This document shows, in pieces, positions 35,001 through 46,480 of a stretch of DNA of 64,000 nucleotides. Source of the DNA: Ancylostoma caninum (Eukaryota; Nematoda; Chromadorea; Rhabditida; Ancylostomatidae). The position numbers were made by a program, and so were the translations under genes. Within the stretch, counting starts at the first letter, position 1. The number at the start of each line of letters is the position of its first letter. Below the pieces are notes generated by a model, which was not told where the DNA came from, ran no database searches, and worked only from the letters and a program-made list of their open reading frames with translations. The DNA lies in NCBI GenBank assembly GCA_037903475.1, contig JBAJFG010000036.1:496001-560000 (forward strand), in the 5' to 3' direction.

Positions 35001-38000
35001 ATATGTCAACGCCCAATCCCTTGAGGTCGTTGCCTACGCTCACGATTTCTGCCCAGGTGTCGGGAGTCATAGGGTAAGGCCTGAATAATGAGCCAATGTG
35101 GGCTGATCGCAGTGAAACGAAAAGTGAAAAGTGATACTTACTGTCCATCGGAGAGGAACACCATAGCACGACCGTGAGTGGTTCCACCTTCGCGCATAAA
35201 CATGTCTCGTCCGGCCTTCATCGCTCTGAAAACAGCTAGCACTGGATAGAATGAGATCTACCCTGGTTTTTCAAAGGTTATTTCTTGAAATCAGGTGTGC
35301 TTGTGATCAAATTATTAGTGTGAAATGTCCGATTTCGAATCAAAGGTTCTCAGTATTGTCTTTTTTTTCTTTGATAAGTTGCTGAACAAACAACTCCCCA
35401 TACTATCAGTATAGTCTCGCCATCTTAGCGGCAGTTTGGTTGAGCCCCCGGCTTAGAAACACGGCGAGCAAGTGACGATAAAACGGAGAACAACCTCATT
35501 AACCCCATGTTGAAAGTTGAACATTTGTTCTAACTGGAAGTAGGATAGTTCAGGCGCCACCCCATAATCCTTAAGTCATGACGCTACAAAAAACCATACA
35601 AAATTGCCGGAAAACCCCACTTAGAGCTCTTTATTCCTGGAGAGTTGAGGTGTTTGTGCTACGACTGCTACCTCAGAGCGACATCGCGGTCGAGCTACTA
35701 GCTGGAACCTGCTCTGTAAACGGTGCATGCTGCAACTCACGCTAGACATCGCGAACACCTGCAACTCTAGAAGAATGGAGAGTTTAAAAAGAGGGTTTCC
35801 GACACTTCTGTAAGGTAAATGGCACACCACTGCGACCAGCGCCGCCTCCAGGTGTTTTCGATGTCAAAGTCTTGAAATCAGTTCTGAGGTCAGACACTGC
35901 CCTCAAGGAGCGTTAGGGAGATCCAGTAACTAACTCAAACATAAACAACGTACGCCAATGTGTTTGTTGTTCCACCAGTGTAGTGAATTCCACTGACTGC
36001 CGTCTTGAAATCGCTCAGAGGCCGCTCGCCCAACTCACGCACTATTTGTACATCAGAACTACAATCACTTTCCTCCGTCATGTGGCCTAGAAAAACCTGA
36101 ATGAGATGATGCCTGTCCTAGTGTTGTCGCCATCAACAGCACCACTGAGAGTGTACTGTGAGATAAAGTCGATCGAGAAGTCGGCATAATCCTGAAAATT
36201 CATTCCTATGAAAGTGTCGTCAGCTTCTGGGTTCACAACACTTTGGCGTATCTGAACACGTCGGGTTTGCGGATTTGAAGAGCTACGTTAGTGCTACACT
36301 CTTCCAGAAGTATGACTTTTTGCTGGCCACGGCGCAGCGTTAGTGGTTTTGATACATATTGATTGTGTGGGGGGCTTCACTTCAGCTGTTGCCGCTGCTC
36401 GCCGACTCCAATCGATACCAGTGGCTTACGCAGAAAGTGGGTGGGGGGGAGAGTGAAGTCTGCGTCATTTTGGCCCGTCTTTTTAGCCAAATTTTGCGAA
36501 AAATAATAACAAAAACAAGCAATTAAAATTACGTAAGTACGAAAATTTGTGAAGACGAAGATTTAAAAAAATATTTTCAAAAATTTAATGACCCATTCTC
36601 GGAGGTGCGCACCTCCCCCGATGCAACCGCCACTGAGCGATACGTATCAAATCAAGAGTCGCCGCGACGCAGCGGCTAGGAGAGCTATACTCCTCTACAA
36701 ATGGAGCAGCAACCTTCGGAATAATACGGTGTTCATACTTACCATCGTTAGCATCCGCCTTCGCTGCAAAGCTAGCTGCCTTCGTTGGGGGAGCGCCATC
36801 AGTGTCTGGAATGTAATTTGAGACATACTTATAGAAACGAAAATTGTCTAAAATGATAATAAGCTACTCACATTGGCAGAACAGCGTCGCGAAAGGATTC
36901 TGTGTCACCATTTCGGCCCAAGTTGCATACGACTTCCTCACCGTTGTCAACTTGTCGATCCCCCTTAAAATAAGCGATTTAGCTTTTTGTTCCACTCCCC
37001 TTCAGCAACTTTGAAGCAAATCCCACCCATAAAAGATTTCAAATGTCTTTTTGCTTGTTTAATAGCCCTTGAACAGAAAGAAATGTAGTGCTTGAAGAGT
37101 TTTATGAGCATTTATTACCGCTCTTTACGACCATCAAAGTGCACCGTACTTATGGACATAAACAAACCGTAAAAGCATGTGATTTCAAAGGCGTATCTTC
37201 AACCCTTCGGAAAAACCTCCTAATCTACTGTACCAAAAATTGAGTCCTTCTCCTCAAAGAGCATGGTTATGGCTGTGACGTCGTTAGAGAAGACGTGAAG
37301 CTTTTTCTTCGGAATTTATGGTGATTCAAAAAAAGTCTTTCCGAAAATCTATGGATATCATCGTCTATTATAGTGAGTCCCAGCGGGAACGATAGTTACA
37401 AAGATGCCAAAGGGAAAAAGAACGCGAGAAAGTGCGCAGCAGTTGGAGAGAGTAGCAAGAAAAACAGGTAATGGACGCAGACACTCAATTATCGCTTCTT
37501 TTGCAACAGACTTTACTTGTATATGTCTATTATGCCTGTTCATTGTAGTGAAGGGGCTTCACAAACCTGCAAACGCTCACGGAGCCTCTCAAAATTCCCA
37601 TCGTTACCAGCGATCTTATCCGTGAAATTTTTCAGCGGACATTTCAGAAGGGCAAATATTTCTGTTTTCAATTGGGCTAAGCACGACAACTCCTGCCCTT
37701 TCTCCTGTGGAATTCACAAAACAGCGCATAGAAAACGGTTTTTTCTGTTACTTTCCGTTTTGATATATTTTGAAAACTTTTCTGATACCCGTCTTTGTGG
37801 GAGCATATGACAAAAAACGACGTCATTGTCCTTGAAATACGCAACACTTCCGCCTCAGTGTTTAAATTTACCGCTAATGCATTCCTCGCCAAAAACCGTT
37901 GTTATGTATGATAATCTCCTGATCACTGAGCAATCAAATATTTTCTGTGTTCGGCGGGGACGGATGTTTGATTTTCCAGGATCGCATGCTACATAATGGG

Positions 38001-41000
38001 GCCAAATATTTTATGTCAGCCCCTACAATCTTTCCGGGGACCTAATTTTATGCGTCCCCATAAACTTATTCGTTGAAGACTTCCGTAAACAACAACGAAC
38101 AGCTGCTGATACCAGGAGCAGTGAGCTGACGCAGAAATTGATGCCAATCAAAAAGTCGTGATAACGTACGGAAGGTTGATTTTCGTGGGGATGACGGCGC
38201 TGACGAACACTCCTCTCTGGCGGATGTCGGCGGAAGGATCCAATGGTGCCCTGCACATTTGACACTGTATCGTCAGAACAAAACAACTGCTATAATATTA
38301 CATACAGAATATGGTCCGTGACGAGGATGACTTCGATCGGATTCAACTGCTTCAGCAGCTGAGAAGCAGCTCCGTAGGCTTGTGAGACGTCAATCGAGCC
38401 GGCAACACCAGTAAACGGAAGTGCCAGGAGCTAAATATTAGAACTTTTGTGAAAAAATGGGCACGGTTTTCCAACTAAATGAAAGAACAAGATTTTATGT
38501 CTGTTCAAAGCTGTATCTGACGAGAATAGTACAACACTTCACCAGAATATGCACATTGGGAGGTTTAAATGCGTGTAATGTTAGAATACCCACCTTGCCC
38601 CACACATCGTTGAAACTGGCAACATCAGTAGCAAAATCTCCAAGACGTTGGCCATCATTGAGGGTTATCACAGCGACGCGGGTTCCTAACTCGAACGGAA
38701 TTCCATCGGCTAACTGAAAACTGGGCACAATTACCCAAAACGTTAACTGATTTTGCTTTTTATTGATGTAGCCACACGAGGTTGGTATCAACTTTATTCT
38801 CGGCTTACGTTTCGGCGATATCGCCTTCTTCAGAGCCTGAAAGGGTGAAATCGGTTGCGATCTATCCGGACAAACGTCTATCTACCCTACAGACAGAATT
38901 CTAAGCCTACTTTTTGGACCACATGGTAAGAAGCGAGGGTGGAAACCGTACCTCAGACTTGATCCACTGAGTGGATAATAGCGGCCACTGCGAGCTAGAG
39001 TAGTAGGGTTAGTGCCTAGCGCAGATCAGAAGAGCAGCCTTAAGTACGGATAGAGTTCCCGCGTAATCGTTAACTGATTTTCCAATATGTTCTGGATGTT
39101 TGGTGTTACATAATTTCTGTCCTAGTTTGTGAATTCTAGGCATCTCTGAGTGATCCTACAAACAAAGTATAGTGCAACGACCGTTATCACATTTAGTACC
39201 ACAGAAAATTGCAACATAACATGCAGCGCGATTCTCTGTTGGAGACGGATTCTCAGGTCAGAATTGATTTTGGGGTTTCTTCACCAAGAGAATTACTAGG
39301 CAAAACAAATAACAAAGATATACGTGATTCCCTACAAAACTGACAAAAACCCTTTGTTAAGCGCATTATTTTGTGGAGAATTACGAATGTTCGCTGAGTC
39401 AGATGTGCAAAGTGCAGATGATCAGTATCGCAGGCTGTCCACTGAAATATCTGCCACGAAGCTGTGCAACTGACGATACGATATCATTCGTGGACGATTT
39501 GCGTCTGCTTGGTTCAGATATCTGGTGGACAAGTGGTGATACCGACTGCTAGCACTTTGCGCCTCCCTGTGGCAGATGTCTTCTTAAGCAAACCGGAATC
39601 TCCACAAAAAGCTCAAAAACGGATTTTCAGCAGTTTTGTAGGGAATTATTTATACCCTTATGACCTTCATCTCATAGGGAATCTTTCATACAGAAATCTC
39701 TAAATCGTTTCTGTTGTGACACGCCGTTTTTAGGTAAACATTATGTGTAACTGGAGGACAAAACACAAGAACTGCGATTGATCTACTTTACCAACAAACC
39801 ACCAGAATGATGTGAACTTCTCCACATGAAGAACTAAGGGGAACTGCCACCCACCCCATCCCATTGCTGCTGGAACCACTCAGCAAGATTCGAACAAAAC
39901 AGATCCCGAGTAGTAGCAGAACAAACCGTTTTTCCAAGAGCTGTGAGAGCAGTTATCTTGTCGTCCTTACTCGGAGATGCAAGTGCATCAACTAGAAGCA
40001 CAACGTCACGTTTCAGCGCTCCTTGACAGACTGGAATGAAGATCATTAATCGTTGAGACTTGAATAAAGTTAGCTGATTGTGTAAAATTAACAGCAAATG
40101 AAAAGCAATGTAGCAAAAACGTGTGGAAATCTACATTTTGTAGGCACTAGAGGTGCCGCAGTTGTGGCTGTTGAGGGTACAGTTGCAGGTGGGGCAGTTG
40201 GGCTATCAGTCGGCACCTTGGCATTACAGAGTTCCATTGATTGCCCTCCATCTAGGATGAAAAAAAAACAAAATTAGAATAAAAAGTGATATCTATAATA
40301 TAAACGAGAAGGATTTTTCCTGCACATACATACGTATATCTCACATATACATATGAATGATAAGTGATGGTAAAAGGTATCAAATAACAGTTGTTAGGCT
40401 ACTTTATATGGCCGATTCTCGCTAACTATTCTCCTGCGATTAGTTGCATGAGTAAATTCAAAAGTTACAGAGATTTGCAAAATCGAATTATCTGCCGGTC
40501 AAACTTCTGAAACCCATATATGCATATTGTTTTCGTCCACGAATTCTGCATTATCCGAATTAGGTCCTCATACGTGCATTTTCTTTTGCTGTTGTTCCAG
40601 GATGTGGAAAATTTATGCGGTTGCCGTTTGACAAATAAATCTTACAATCCGACATCATTGAGTCTGAGGTATTACAATTGATCTCGAGGTAATTTCATCT
40701 ATTTGCGGACCACCCCACGGATACAAATTCGTTCAGGCCACAATGACTGGGGTAATGACAATTATTGGCGTGATATTTGCACAATGGTTCTCCACATAAC
40801 GTCATCACTATTCGTTCCAGAATCTTATCAGCAAACCTGGCGTACAAGGAGCAAAAATTTCTCAATCCATGTTTAACGGAACTTTATCTTATCGTTTCTT
40901 AAGCTGGACAAAGCAGCCGATAGCGGTCTTCATACGGACGGCTTAAGGCATGGATTTTGGGAACAAAAGAATAACTGGAGAGAGGAGCAAACTATAGCGA

Positions 41001-41054
41001 AGAAAATATGAAGCCCCATCATATCTAGGAACTCTGAATAGAGAATGGACTTCC

Positions 41055-41103
<49 letters not shown>

Positions 41104-42424
41104 GAGTAGAGAAAAAGTATGTGAGAGAAACGCTGGCGAAAGCTGCAGAAATTTAGGAACAATTTTTTTTTGATTTAGCAGAAAAATATCCCATTAAGAA
41201 TAATCTATGTATGGGATAAATGCAAACAGTTAGTCTGGTTTTTAAAATTTCCACCCAGTCTGATTTTGCGCACTACGTTGTTGCTTAATCAGTTGGGTAT
41301 GTTGCAGGAATATCAGTTTCTCGGGGAAATTTCTCTCGTTTCTTCCTGTCTGTTTTACGGGACTAGGTCTGCTTCTTAAAGGAGAATGGACAGATCGATG
41401 AAAAGTTTTAGGGCCTTCTCCTATCTTATCCGTTCGCCCAGGTATCAGTGTCATAGCGGAGAAAACTTTTCCTACCCTTCTAAAGGCTAGATTCTCTCCA
41501 GGTCAGTAAAGAAGATATGCAAGTTACAGATGAAGCTTGGCAGGTAAAGCTTGAACCTCAGGACGACTTTAGGATGAGGAAAAATGGTTGATGTAGAGAG
41601 GGAATAAAGCCTGGTGGTATCTTTCTGTTCCTTCTCAATTTTTCCTTGTTTCATTCGTTCAGTATCTGAACAACTCCGAGAGCTACATAAAAACAGAGGT
41701 AGGAGCCAATATTGGATTGCTACGGTATGTTTTCCAGAGTTCATGGGTAGCTGACAAGCAATCGGTGCACCATAACTTGTAGAAAATTCTCAGAAGTACT
41801 TACCGGTCACCTGGCTATCGGCAAACGCTGGATCGCCAGCGATGAAGCTTCTCACATCTGCTGCAGCAGGTGCACCTCGTAAGGAAAACACAGCATTTGC
41901 CCAACCTCTGAAAAAATGGAACTTAATAAAAAAACTTCTTCCATAGCATCTCTACAGTACTTCAGCCATTTTGGACTTGGTCTTTGTTTTTTTTTCGATG
42001 TTTTCACTCTTTAGGTCTCTTTCTTCTCTCCTTCAGTTGAAAAGTATGTGGGAGGAGTACGAATTCACACTCACCCTGCGGTTTCTGCCGCTATAGTTCC
42101 GACGGCGTATTTCTGCTGGAGTCGCTTATTCAGCTGGAAAGAACACTTTTTGCTCAAGGCGAAGGCTAAATTTCAAAGTACTTTCCTCACCGCGTTTCTG
42201 AAGCTGTCAGCGGTGCTGTCCAGGGATGTTGGAGAGGAAAGCAAGAACGCAGACGAGGACTCTAAACATGATCCTTTTGTATTGGGCTCCTATAGGAAAA
42301 CAGAGCACTGACTGAGGATAAACTCACCGTGTTTAGTGGCAAAAAGTATAATGAACACCACTGAAAGTATGATGAAGACGATGTTGCCCACTATGAGGCC
42401 AATGCGAACATTGTCCAGCTTCAT
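29081..42424 (-). CDS. Signal-anchored ectoprotein with repeated vWFA-like modules, about 31 exons
   Basis: Read from ATG at 42424. Exon 1 (42424-42328) is a cytosolic tip plus one membrane segment (IGLIVGNIVFIILSVVFIIL), a type II anchor. Exons 42289-42191, 42133-42075, 41907-41804 give an extracellular module, possibly SEA-like. Exon 40251-40135 is a Thr/Pro/Ala linker. Exons 40030-39927, 38713-38594, 38430-38306, 38250-38170, 36963-36872 form vWFA-like module 1 (KRDVVLLVDAL, PIEVILVTDH). Exons 36805-36743, 36322-36242, 36191-36097, 36086-35954, 35225-35142, 35080-34957, 34733-34625 form module 2 (GGTTNTLAAMKAGRDMF, RAMVFLSDGQPYPMTPDTW). Exons 34139-34075, 34018-33927, 33739-33623, 33565-33467, 32823-32754, 32692-32609, 32551-32437 form module 3. 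Exons 32383-32316, 32248-32197, 30869-30705 (Thr-rich), 30624-30591, 29650-29546, 29492-29363, 29293-29081 form module 4. About 1030 residues. Metal-site motifs are degenerate in all modules. Three junctions are not phase-clean (see findings). Probably a cell-surface adhesion protein. Confidence 0.8.
31619..32158 (+). mobile_element. Internally deleted mariner-family element
   Basis: Exactly TA-flanked, 540 bases, with 24-base near-perfect inverted ends GGGGTATCAAAAAGTTTCCGG. The plus-strand frame 31792-32136 is a mariner transposase C-terminus: DSAPVHR (family DNAPVHR), SYSLDLAPSNYFLSGNLK (family YSPDLAPSDYFLF..LK). The N-terminal half is deleted. Inserted in the intron between exons 32248-32197 and 30869-30705 of the large gene, on the opposite strand. 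Confidence 0.92.
36419..36635. mobile_element. hAT-like MITE, copy 4
   Basis: CAGTGGCTTACGCAG..CAACCGCCACTG with flanking 8-mers ATCGATAC/AGCGATAC (7 of 8). Inserted in the intron between exons 36805-36743 and 36322-36242 of the large gene, just upstream of the exon whose splice phase I could not reconcile. Confidence 0.85.
38800..38845 (-). ncRNA. Hammerhead-like motif, Penelope-associated, copy 1
   Basis: On the minus strand CTGAAGA is followed by a perfect GGCGATATCGCC hairpin and GAAAC, the arrangement of the hammerhead core CUGANGA - stem II - GAAA. One extra A separates the core from the stem, and stems I and III are not obvious, so catalytic ability is uncertain. The same motif follows the Penelope-like fragment at 52430. 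Here it sits in the intron between exons 40030-39927 and 38713-38594 of the large gene, as an orphan 3' end of such a retroelement. Confidence 0.5.
41056..41107. repeat. (GA)n microsatellite
   Basis: About 25 GA units with one interruption, in the 1.55-kb intron between exons 41907-41804 and 40251-40135 of the large gene. Confidence 0.95.
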
Positions 42425-42789
42425 GGTTCCCCCCTAAAGCATTCCGGATACTCTAAGCACTAGAACCAACTCGCACTGTAAAGAAGTACTGTAAAGTTAG
42501 CGCCATTTTGCGAGCGATAAGGCATTCACAGACTTCAGGAACGTTTAAATGTGTGTTCGTTATCAGCTAAAAATGACAATCGTACCTATGACTCAACAAT
42601 GAGGGTGGTGCCGGTGATATCAGCATCTTCTGATAACCTCGCACGCTGAATCAGGTTTATAGGTTGTTGAAATGTCTTCCGAGAGGCGTTCTGAAGGTGG
42701 GTGGAAGCTGCAAAGTCATAGGCAATAGGAAAGTCCCACCTACATAAGAATTACACCGGTTTGGTGCTAAAATATTCCTCGTAGTAGCA

Positions 42790-44139
42790 TTAGATTGTAG
42801 GGAATATTCTCGTGGCTTTCGAAACACTGCATTTTCTAACCCCACGCTGAATTGTAGCAACCTGCCTTTTGCATATATAAGGAGGGCAAGTATGTGCATG
42901 TTTATTACTATCATTACCTGTAAACTCCTCCGCAAGCCCTTCCGGAAATATGGGATTTTCAAAGCAGAACATTTGCGACGTTTTAGTATATGGCTTCAAA
43001 TCTGGTGAATCAGCAACCGCATCCAGTCGCCGTATCAATGCTGTATTTGGGGACTATACAGCATCCGAAAGCACTGCACAAGATTGGTCCTTCCTGTTGG
43101 CACCTCAACCTCAATGTTCGATGCGCGCATCCGGAATCTCAATGTTCGATGCGCGCATCCGGAATCGAGAATGGACGATTACAGCAGCTGGTAGATTCAG
43201 ATCCACGGCAAACAATGTGTGAAAGGACACAAGTCTTGGATGTTCACTTTACCACTGTTTTTATGTGGCATGGTGGTTCAAACTTCTTCCTTATCACCAT
43301 TTATTATCCTTAATACCATGACAGATGAAATGTTCGAGAATGTGAATTTGTTTCATAGAAAAAACACCAGACGGAAAATCAATTGTGTAACTGTGCAACA
43401 AGAACAGTGGGGAACCGTTGAAAGCATTGTCAAGAAGCCGATTCATCGGTTTATATCCGGTCTCAGCCTGATCAAGACTCCACCCTTTCCTTGTATCGTG
43501 ACTCGTCACGACAACCACCATCGCCGATTACCTGCGTCAGTTGGGCAAGATTGGTAAATTATAGCAATGAGTTACTACGATCTGACCTGATGCGATCTCC
43601 AGCGAATTGGAGAGGTGGCTACTGAATTGCCTTCGTCCAGGAGTATTGAAAAATGGCTGAACTCCATCCTTACAGGAGAGGAGAAGTGGAGCATGTACGA
43701 CAACAACAAGCGGAAACAGGTGATCACCCTCTGAAGGTTGTGGTTATGCTTGGTCTGACAGCAAATGCAACATCTACTATACTCTACTGGCGCGCGACAC
43801 TGCCCTCACAACAGACCTGCGCCGTCAGCAGCTGGGTTGAATGGCGTCAAAAATCGCAGGAAATGGCCCGAATCACGACACGATCCCTCTCTCGACCATA
43901 CTCGCCGGCTCTCTACAAGTGTGGCTCGCAAGAAGCCATTCGAATTTGGATGGGAAAAGTCTTGCCGACTTACCCATCGTTCAGCGCTTACCTTGCGCCC
44001 ATAGATAACCACCTTCTCCTGCCTCTCTCTAACGCTATGCAAGGTAAAGCGTTTGATAATGATAATGTGATTTCCTGTTTTTGAAAAGCCAGGAAAATGT
44101 ACTGTTCCAAGAACCACGAGAACTTTCCCTACAACCTAA
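42790..44139 (+). mobile_element. Mariner-family transposon, near full length, inactivated
   Basis: About 1350 bases with inverted ends (TTAGATTGTAGGGAATATTC on the left, matching complement ending CCTAA then TA on the right). Plus-strand frames give the whole mariner transposase in order: KSGESATASSRRINAVFGDY and ASESTAQDW (helix-turn-helix region), LVDSDPRQT, LTGEEKWSMYDNNKRK (first catalytic block, usual TGDEKW with Asp changed to Glu), KKPFEFGWE, then DNHLLLPLSNAMQGKAFDND. At least four frame changes. A 28-base tandem duplication at 43110-43165 contributes. Confidence 0.88.
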
Positions 44140-46097
44140 TATATTCGGTGCAAAAAAAATTTCGCGTGTCCTTATCAGTGATATGAAGCGCTGCATACCA
44201 TTCTGTAACATACTTCGTGATCTTTGTAAATATCTAAGCGGTTTCGTGCAAAATCCATTTTTTCTTCTCATTTTTAGTTTTGAAACGGAAGATTTCAAAA
44301 TGGAATACTTGCCAAACTCGCTTCTCCTAAAACTTGCGGTCTGAAGGACAGTGCATCGCACTGGAAATGCGTAACAATTGAAGAGACGAGCACAAGAGCC
44401 CTTGAAGCCTCTAACTTCTGCACTCTTCAACTATTGAAACTATGACTTTTTGATACATTTGAAAAGATACTTGGTAGCATCCCACCTGACGATTCGTTTT
44501 CTGCACATTCCTTGCCTGACGAAATTGCTGTTGTGCTCAAGTTCCTTGAAATATTCCTAGGTATCCAACCTATGAAGGAGATGTGAATATTCACTTCCAA
44601 GTTCATCACACTTTGTTGCCCATCTTTGAGAAAGTATGGTCCACAGAGCTTCTAATATGTACGAGGTTCCAGCTGAGTCTTTGGTGTAAGTGGAATCCAT
44701 GGACTACGCTCCCGACGTTGGCGGAGAAGGCATAGATAACAAGTCAGATCGGCTATCAGATCTTGACAGTAAAGTCCTTCACGCAGCTGTAAGAGAGCAA
44801 GACTGTTCGACACCTAGCAGTGCATTTGTCACCTTATAATCCTCTGGTGCTCAAAAGACTTCCGAAACTCTGGAGATAGAATGTATGGATGAGTTTCGTG
44901 CTAAGCTTATGATCTCATCAACACAGCTGCTATATCACTGCCAAACTTTCAAAAAAAAGTGATAACGTCTGATAATTACGTACGAACCCAATAACGAATA
45001 ATGTTGCTTGGTCTCTTGATTTTTTCTCTTGACCTTTTCGAACTAATTTTGACTCTTTCTCCGACCTTCATTAATTCTGTACTTACCGTCACCAATCACT
45101 AACGCTTTCATCCCAAACAGGAAAAGAGTGCAAGATGTAGCAAGGTGTTCTTGGCGTGAGGAATTTGATACTTGGCCTTATTTTTTACTTCCAGTGCACA
45201 AGAAATCTGGATCAACTTCGTTCTCAAAAACTTCATCCTTTACATGTTCTTCGTTGCACAAAAAACGAAGTCTGTCCTAAACCATAGTTGACAAAATACT
45301 CCTCGGAAGTATTGGATCCAGTCCATTGAGCGAATGATTTCGAAAACAGAGCCAAGCATTTTCAAGAACTGCGCTGCTCACCGGTGAGTCACGCGGTTAT
45401 CAATCGATTAATCCTCTTATATAAATCATGGTAGTGCAACAAAATTTTCAAGAGCGCAGGCGTAGGGGAATAGCACGTGATCGCATGACTTTGCCATGAG
45501 GCTCGATTATAGACTGTGGCTCGCTAGGATGCGCAGCTGACGGGGCATTCGGCCGATGTTTCGTAATAGGTGCATAGACGTGGTGGAAGTCGGACGCATT
45601 CGGGATTTCATTGGCTAACGGTCTCGAGCCCTCCGGGCGAGACAGTGTTGGGAGGATTGCAAGGATTTGACGATGCATTGCCGCAATGTACGGAGCAGAG
45701 TAGCCCCTCTGATGGAACATTGTCAGGAACTGCACTCAATCTTGGAACGCTGGACGTGAATCACTTCGAAGGATGAGTAGAGGCCGTAGCGATACGATTC
45801 ACTCGGTTTCTTTATGTAGGATGTGCTCCTTGCGCACCTCTCATTATTGAGGTCCCATGGGAATTATACAGACTGAAGATCCGTCCGTTCTTAAGGAGGG
45901 CAGTACAATCAAATACACAGGATGAACGGACGAAAAACACGTCATTTATAAGTTGTTGTGACATCTTCTGGAACCATTTGTGCAATTGATCAGACTTTCT
46001 AAATATTTCCTAACTTTCTTCCATTTTTTTCAAGATTTACAAAGAGTGCGGGTGCACTGACGACGTACCGACGTACTGGGCACTTAGTTCAGAAAAA
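44140..46097. other. Gene-free stretch
   Basis: Frames at 44035-44430, 44427-44609 and 45448-45776 are short, partly antisense to each other and unrecognised. I found no exon chain. Confidence 0.4.
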
Positions 46098-46480
46098 CAT
46101 CAGGATAGGTGTCCACCGATCGAGAAAGGGTCCGCTATGGCTCAATAGTGGGGAAAACGCCAGGATACGGCTCCATCGATGGAGAATGGGTCCGCAGGGG
46201 GGCAATATTGGGGAAAGCGCTGGGACACGGCTGGCCCAATAGTGTGAGGAGCGCCAGGATACAGATCCATGAATGGAGAATGGGTCTGCCCTGGCCCAAT
46301 AGTGTGAGGAACTCCAGGACACGGGTGCACGGAAAGAGAGTGAGTCCGCATGGTTCTCATTAGTGGGAAAAGTACCAGGATACGTGTCCACGGATGGAGA
46401 ATGTATCCGCCGTGGCCCAATAGTTTGGAAAACACAAGATGCACATCTACGGGTGGAGTAGGGGCACGCTACGCACTCAT
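46098..46480. repeat. 60-base minisatellite, about 6-7 units
   Basis: Tandem diverged units of about 60 bases containing GGATACG..TCCA, GGAGAATGGGTCCGC and GGCCCAATAGTGTG. Units start near 46100, 46160, 46219 (shortened), 46255, 46314, 46375 and 46435. Because 60 is a multiple of three, frames on both strands stay open through several units; these are consequences of the repeat and not convincing genes. Confidence 0.9.

Noticed and set aside
42048..42311. 87-codon plus-strand frame
   Set aside because: Antisense to two phased exons and their splice sites in the large minus-strand gene.
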